DNA from: an uncultured Verrucomicrobia subdivision 3 bacterium | GTDB lineage: Bacteria > Verrucomicrobiota > Verrucomicrobiia > Limisphaerales > UBA11358 | Direction of reading: 5' to 3' | Assembly: GCA_903872345.1 (NCBI GenBank) | Contig: CAIQKM010000047.1 | Location: forward strand, 1-57,583 | Length of the DNA: 57,583 nucleotides | Shown: piece after piece, positions 54,208 through 57,583 of the stretch | Position numbering within the stretch: position 1 is the first letter of the stretch | How the letters are laid out: each line of letters starts with the position of its first letter | The notes under the pieces: generated by a model | Told to the model about the DNA's origin: nothing | Database searches by the model: none | What the model saw: only the letters and a program-made list of their open reading frames with translations | Made by a program: the position numbers and the translations under genes

Positions 54208-57200
54208 ACTTGAACCCGCTTCAACTCATTCGCCGGTTCGCAGTACTGGCGGCCTGGGGTGCCTGCGCCACCTCGACCTTGTTTGCCGGCCAGGGCGCGC
54301 AGCGGATGCTTTACACGGTGCCCAACAGCACGTTTGTGCAGAATCCAGCAGGCGACAGCGTGCTCACCATCAGCGATACCTCGGGTTCGATCGCGACGCT
54401 TCAGACGCTGATCAACAACGCGCGCAGCGCCAACCCGAATGCCATCATCGTCATCCATCTGCTGCCCGGCGCAACCTATGAGGTGAGCAACAGTTCCGGC
54501 GGTTTGGTGCTTGGCTCGCAGGAATGCCTCATTGGCAGCGGCGCGCTGATCCAGGCAGCGAATGCCGCCGTGACCAATACGCTGATTCAGATCAGTTCCG
54601 GTGCCACCAATGTGTCGGTGGCCGGCGGCACGCTCGACGCCGGCGGCGCCAATATCTTCGGCATCTGCGCCCCGGCGGCGGCGGCGCGGGTGAACATTGA
54701 CAAGGTGACGGTGCAAAATTGTGGCCAGGACTGCATTCAATTGAACGGGAACGGCAGCGGCACATTTGACAACGAGATGACGGTCACGCGCTGTGATGTC
54801 TCCGGCAGCTCCGGTCATTCCGGCATCAGCATCTGGAACACCACCCAGACCACTTGCGTGGATAATTTTTGCCACAGCAATTCGGTCGGCATCTGGTTGG
54901 GCAACTGCGGCTTTGGCAACATCGCCAACAATACCTGCACGGGCAATGCCACTGGCATCAATTGTAACAGCGGCAGCGACAATGATGTGGTAAACAACAC
55001 CTGCAACAGCAACGGTACGGGCATTTACGTGGGGGGATCCGGCAATATGATCGTGTCTGACTCGCTGGCCGGCAACACCGTTGCGGGCATCAACTCCGGC
55101 GGGAGCGGGAACATTTTTAGCGATAATCTGTTTGGTGCCGGCAACGCGACGGGCTTTATCAATGGTGGTTCCGGGGATGACATCGTGGCCTACAAAGGTT
55201 CCCTGAACGGCTCCGGCCAGAATTATTTTTATCCGCCGCTGATTGATGACCAGCATATGGCCACCATTGTCAATGGTCTGGGCCGGTATGATCTGACTGA
55301 CAATTCAACCGGCCCGATTGATACGGTGCAGAGCGAATACAACGCCGCAGTCAGCGCCAATCCGGGCTGTGTCATTGTCCTGCACCTGAACGGCAGCTAC
55401 ACCGTGGGAGCGAATCCGCTGACCCTTGGTTCGGATACCTGCGTCCTGCTGGGCGGAACCATACAACTCAGCTCCTCGACGGGCGCCAATTGTGCCATCA
55501 ACGCAACCAGCGGCGCGGGCTACATTTCCATTTCCGGCGGAACGATCGACGGGGGAACCACCTCGTCGGCCGGGGCGGGGCATAATGCCATTTATTTTTC
55601 CGGGTTATCCATGTTTCAGATTGATGCGGTGACGATGCAGAATTTCGGCACCGGCGGCACGCGCGTGGGCGGATCGGACGTGATCCGGATTGATCATGGC
55701 AGTACGCCGCGCATCGTCACGCGCTGCACGATCAGCAACGGTTCGGCGCGCGGCATCTGGCTGGCCACCGGCGGCGACCGCGACATCGTTTCCGACAACA
55801 CGGTGAGCGGCGTGCAGATGGACGGCGTGGATTGCGACGAGTCCACCAGCGCCAGCGTGGTGAAGTTCAACTATCTCCATAATAATTCGCGCTACGGCGT
55901 GTTTCTGGAGCAGAGCGCCGCCAACAACCTGATCCTTGGCAACGTTTGCAACTACAACTCCAGCTATGACATCGGCTGTTACAACAACAGTGCCTCACCG
56001 CGCGGTGCCACAGCCTATAACAGCATCATTTGCAACAGTCTGCTCGGCAACAATGGCCTGCGCAACGGCTCGACCGGCGATGGCAACAGCGTCACCAGTT
56101 CCGACAATTTCTTTTTCAACAACACCGTCATGAGCGCGAACATCCAGTCGCAACTTTACGGCGCGCAGAATTATTATTCGCAGAATTACCTGGGCGGCAG
56201 TTCGCTGTCCACCAGCGGCACCGAGGTCTTTTTCAATTCGCCGGACGTCAGCGGCAACCTTTATGTGCAGGACAGCCGCAGCAGTCTGCTGGCCGTCGTG
56301 ACCAATGCGGCCACCGCCGGCGGGGCGGCCGTCATTTTGGGGCCGACCAATTCACTCGGCAGTGACCAATGGTTGTTCGTGCCGACGGACAGCGGTTTCT
56401 ACCAGGTGGTGAACAAGAACAGCGGGCTGGTAATGAACGTCAGCGGGGCGTCAACCGTCGCCGGCGCACCGGTCATTCAATGGCCGTTCGGTTCGGGGCA
56501 GAACGACCAGTGGATGCCCATGTCCGCCGGCAATGGGCTCTATTATTTGGTGAACCGGCATAGTGGGCAGGCGCTGGATGTCCCGGCCAGCGGGGCGGGC
56601 ACGTCGTTGGATCAGCAGGTTTACGGCAGCGTGGCAAACCAGCAGTTCCGGCTCATTGATCCGGCGCCGCCGACCCCGGCGATGACTGGCAACACTGTCG
56701 CCTGGACCGGTGGCGGTGCGCCGGATGGCAATTGGCAAAACGCCGCCAATTGGGGGGGCGCGCTGCCGCAGGCCGGCGACTGGCTCGGTTTTGGCGCCGG
56801 CTCCCAGCTCCTGACCACCAATAATTTTGCGCCGGGAACAGTCTTTAACAATCTGGCTTTCAGCGTCAGCGCGCCGGCTTTTACCCTCGGCGGCAATGGT
56901 CTGGTGCTGGCCAATGCCCTGGAAGATAACAATGGCAATCTCACCGGCGGCACCATGGCTGATGCCTCGATCAACAATCAGAATATCAATCTTCCCGTCA
57001 CGCTATCCACCGGCAGCCATATGATCGGCACTGCGGCCGGAGCGGGGCAGTTGAACCTCTCGGGACCGTTTACCCGGAGCTCCGGTTCGCTGGTTCAATT
57101 CAACAACAGCGGCGGGACGATTATGGCAAATCTCACCAACGACGGCACCGGCATCATGGGAGGCTGGGCGTTGCTTGCCAAGGCCGCCACGCTCATCAAT

Positions 57201-57521
57201 AACAGCGGCGGGGCCGGCACCGTGGACTGGCCGGCCATGTCAGGTGGAGCCGTGGTGCCTTATGCCGGCTACACCAGTGCCTCCGGTAGTGGCGCCACCA
57301 TTGCCAGTAATGCGGCTGCCAATGTCAAAGTCACCAGCAACGGGAGCAGTGATGATAAAATTTCCGGGAACACCGTGATCAATACGTTGAACTGGGTGGC
57401 AACCACACAGAATGGCTACCTGGACATTCCTGCCGGCACCACGCTGAGAGTGCGTCTGAAAAAGGAAATTGGGGGTGTTTTGGCAGAGTCTGACGGCCAA
57501 ATAAATGCACAAAACACTTGA
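54204..57521 (+). CDS. Secreted right-handed beta-helix protein with ricin-type lectin domain, probably truncated
   Basis: A 1105-residue frame from the ATG at 54204, with signal peptide (1-28). Two NosD-like parallel beta-helix regions with Asn/Gly-rich turns follow (about 50-340 and 350-690). A ricin-B-like carbohydrate-binding domain (about 700-815; DQWLFVPTDSGFYQVVNKNSGL, QNDQWMPM, YYLVNRHSGQALDVP) comes next. The last ~270 residues repeat the N-terminal domain of the giant protein at 48548 (VAWTGGGAPDGNWQNAANWGG). Similarity stops at LDIPAGTTLR and the frame ends 24 residues later. The homologous protein continues for over 1200 residues there, so this gene is probably cut by an insertion. 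Confidence 0.85.
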   Translation: MNLNPLQLIRRFAVLAAWGACATSTLFAGQGAQRMLYTVPNSTFVQNPAGDSVLTISDTSGSIATLQTLINNARSANPNAIIVIHLLPGATYEVSNSSGGLVLGSQECLIGSGALIQAANAAVTNTLIQISSGATNVSVAGGTLDAGGANIFGICAPAAAARVNIDKVTVQNCGQDCIQLNGNGSGTFDNEMTVTRCDVSGSSGHSGISIWNTTQTTCVDNFCHSNSVGIWLGNCGFGNIANNTCTGNATGINCNSGSDNDVVNNTCNSNGTGIYVGGSGNMIVSDSLAGNTVAGINSGGSGNIFSDNLFGAGNATGFINGGSGDDIVAYKGSLNGSGQNYFYPPLIDDQHMATIVNGLGRYDLTDNSTGPIDTVQSEYNAAVSANPGCVIVLHLNGSYTVGANPLTLGSDTCVLLGGTIQLSSSTGANCAINATSGAGYISISGGTIDGGTTSSAGAGHNAIYFSGLSMFQIDAVTMQNFGTGGTRVGGSDVIRIDHGSTPRIVTRCTISNGSARGIWLATGGDRDIVSDNTVSGVQMDGVDCDESTSASVVKFNYLHNNSRYGVFLEQSAANNLILGNVCNYNSSYDIGCYNNSASPRGATAYNSIICNSLLGNNGLRNGSTGDGNSVTSSDNFFFNNTVMSANIQSQLYGAQNYYSQNYLGGSSLSTSGTEVFFNSPDVSGNLYVQDSRSSLLAVVTNAATAGGAAVILGPTNSLGSDQWLFVPTDSGFYQVVNKNSGLVMNVSGASTVAGAPVIQWPFGSGQNDQWMPMSAGNGLYYLVNRHSGQALDVPASGAGTSLDQQVYGSVANQQFRLIDPAPPTPAMTGNTVAWTGGGAPDGNWQNAANWGGALPQAGDWLGFGAGSQLLTTNNFAPGTVFNNLAFSVSAPAFTLGGNGLVLANALEDNNGNLTGGTMADASINNQNINLPVTLSTGSHMIGTAAGAGQLNLSGPFTRSSGSLVQFNNSGGTIMANLTNDGTGIMGGWALLAKAATLINNSGGAGTVDWPAMSGGAVVPYAGYTSASGSGATIASNAAANVKVTSNGSSDDKISGNTVINTLNWVATTQNGYLDIPAGTTLRVRLKKEIGGVLAESDGQINAQNT

Positions 57522-57583
57522 TCTGCTTGCTTGCTTTTGCGGCTGTCATTCGCGGTAGCGCCAGTGGGGCGATGAAAAAAGCC
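57447..57583 (+). mobile_element. Possible left end of an insertion element
   Basis: At about 57447 sequence homologous to the other giant gene ends abruptly and is replaced by unrelated, less GC-rich DNA beginning GAGAGTGCGTCTGAAAAAGG. A frame starting MKKA opens at 57572 and runs off the window. A sudden break inside a repeated protein domain is what an insertion sequence would leave, but the right end and target duplication are outside the window. Confidence 0.35.
57572..57583 (+). CDS. Partial frame at window end, possible transposase start
   Basis: ATG AAA AAA GCC is the start of a frame cut off by the window edge, preceded by GGGG about 1-4 bases upstream. It is noted only because it lies inside the suspected insertion element. 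Nothing can be said of its function. Confidence 0.2.

Overview
The window looks like chromosomal DNA of a free-living Verrucomicrobiota bacterium, possibly near Pedosphaera/Limisphaera; the phylum is well supported and the order is a guess. Pointers are a PEP-CTERM protein, prepilin-like proteins whose leader runs [18 protein letters not shown], giant autotransporter-associated beta-strand repeat proteins, a LacI/AraC hybrid (XylR-type) regulator and GH2/GH95/GH97 enzymes. GC content is high and many genes lack a clear Shine-Dalgarno sequence. I saw no rRNA, tRNA or CRISPR.

Layout. 1-3.2 kb: small membrane and zinc-ribbon genes divergent from proS. 3.2-6.5 kb: a single-chain restriction-modification enzyme. 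6.5-7.95 kb: a gene-free repeat region with a 195-bp tandem array. 8-12 kb: a MidA-type methyltransferase, a PEP-CTERM protein and a sigma-54 activator with a small membrane protein. 12-19.8 kb: a compact minus-strand exopolysaccharide operon (GT26-STAS-STAS fusion, GT4 glycosyltransferase, ExeA-type ATPase, a Wzz-ATPase-Wza fusion, and a Wza-like lipoprotein). 19.9-22.3 kb: a fused toxin remnant/antitoxin divergent from lepA. 22.5-24.5 kb: a GH97 glycosidase. 24.7-26.8 kb: the first four S10-operon genes (rpsJ-rplC-rplD-rplW) with their own promoter and terminator. 27.3-32 kb: Y-family polymerase, a pseudopilin-like protein, lipA, a tail-anchored GNAT and a nitroreductase. 32.4-37.8 kb: GH2 and GH95 glycosidases in one operon. 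38-40.2 kb: an HExxH protein and RhuM. 40.5-46.4 kb: a type IV pilus/type II secretion motor operon (two GspE/PilB ATPases around PilT, then PilC). 47-57.5 kb: a XylR-type regulator followed by two very large beta-helical surface proteins with a pseudopilin-like gene between them; the second giant gene appears cut short at the window edge.

How they fit together. The sigma-54 activator, PEP-CTERM protein and polysaccharide operon resemble the known link between PEP-CTERM sorting and exopolysaccharide production. The export operon is unusual because it joins normally separate parts: the inner-membrane co-polymerase carries a Wza-like export domain, and the WecG-type glycosyltransferase carries two STAS domains. 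The pilus motor genes, pseudopilin-like proteins and giant beta-helix proteins suggest a heavily decorated surface, and the glycosidases point to use of galactosylated and fucosylated polysaccharides. Gene-free stretches hold several families of dispersed palindromic repeats.
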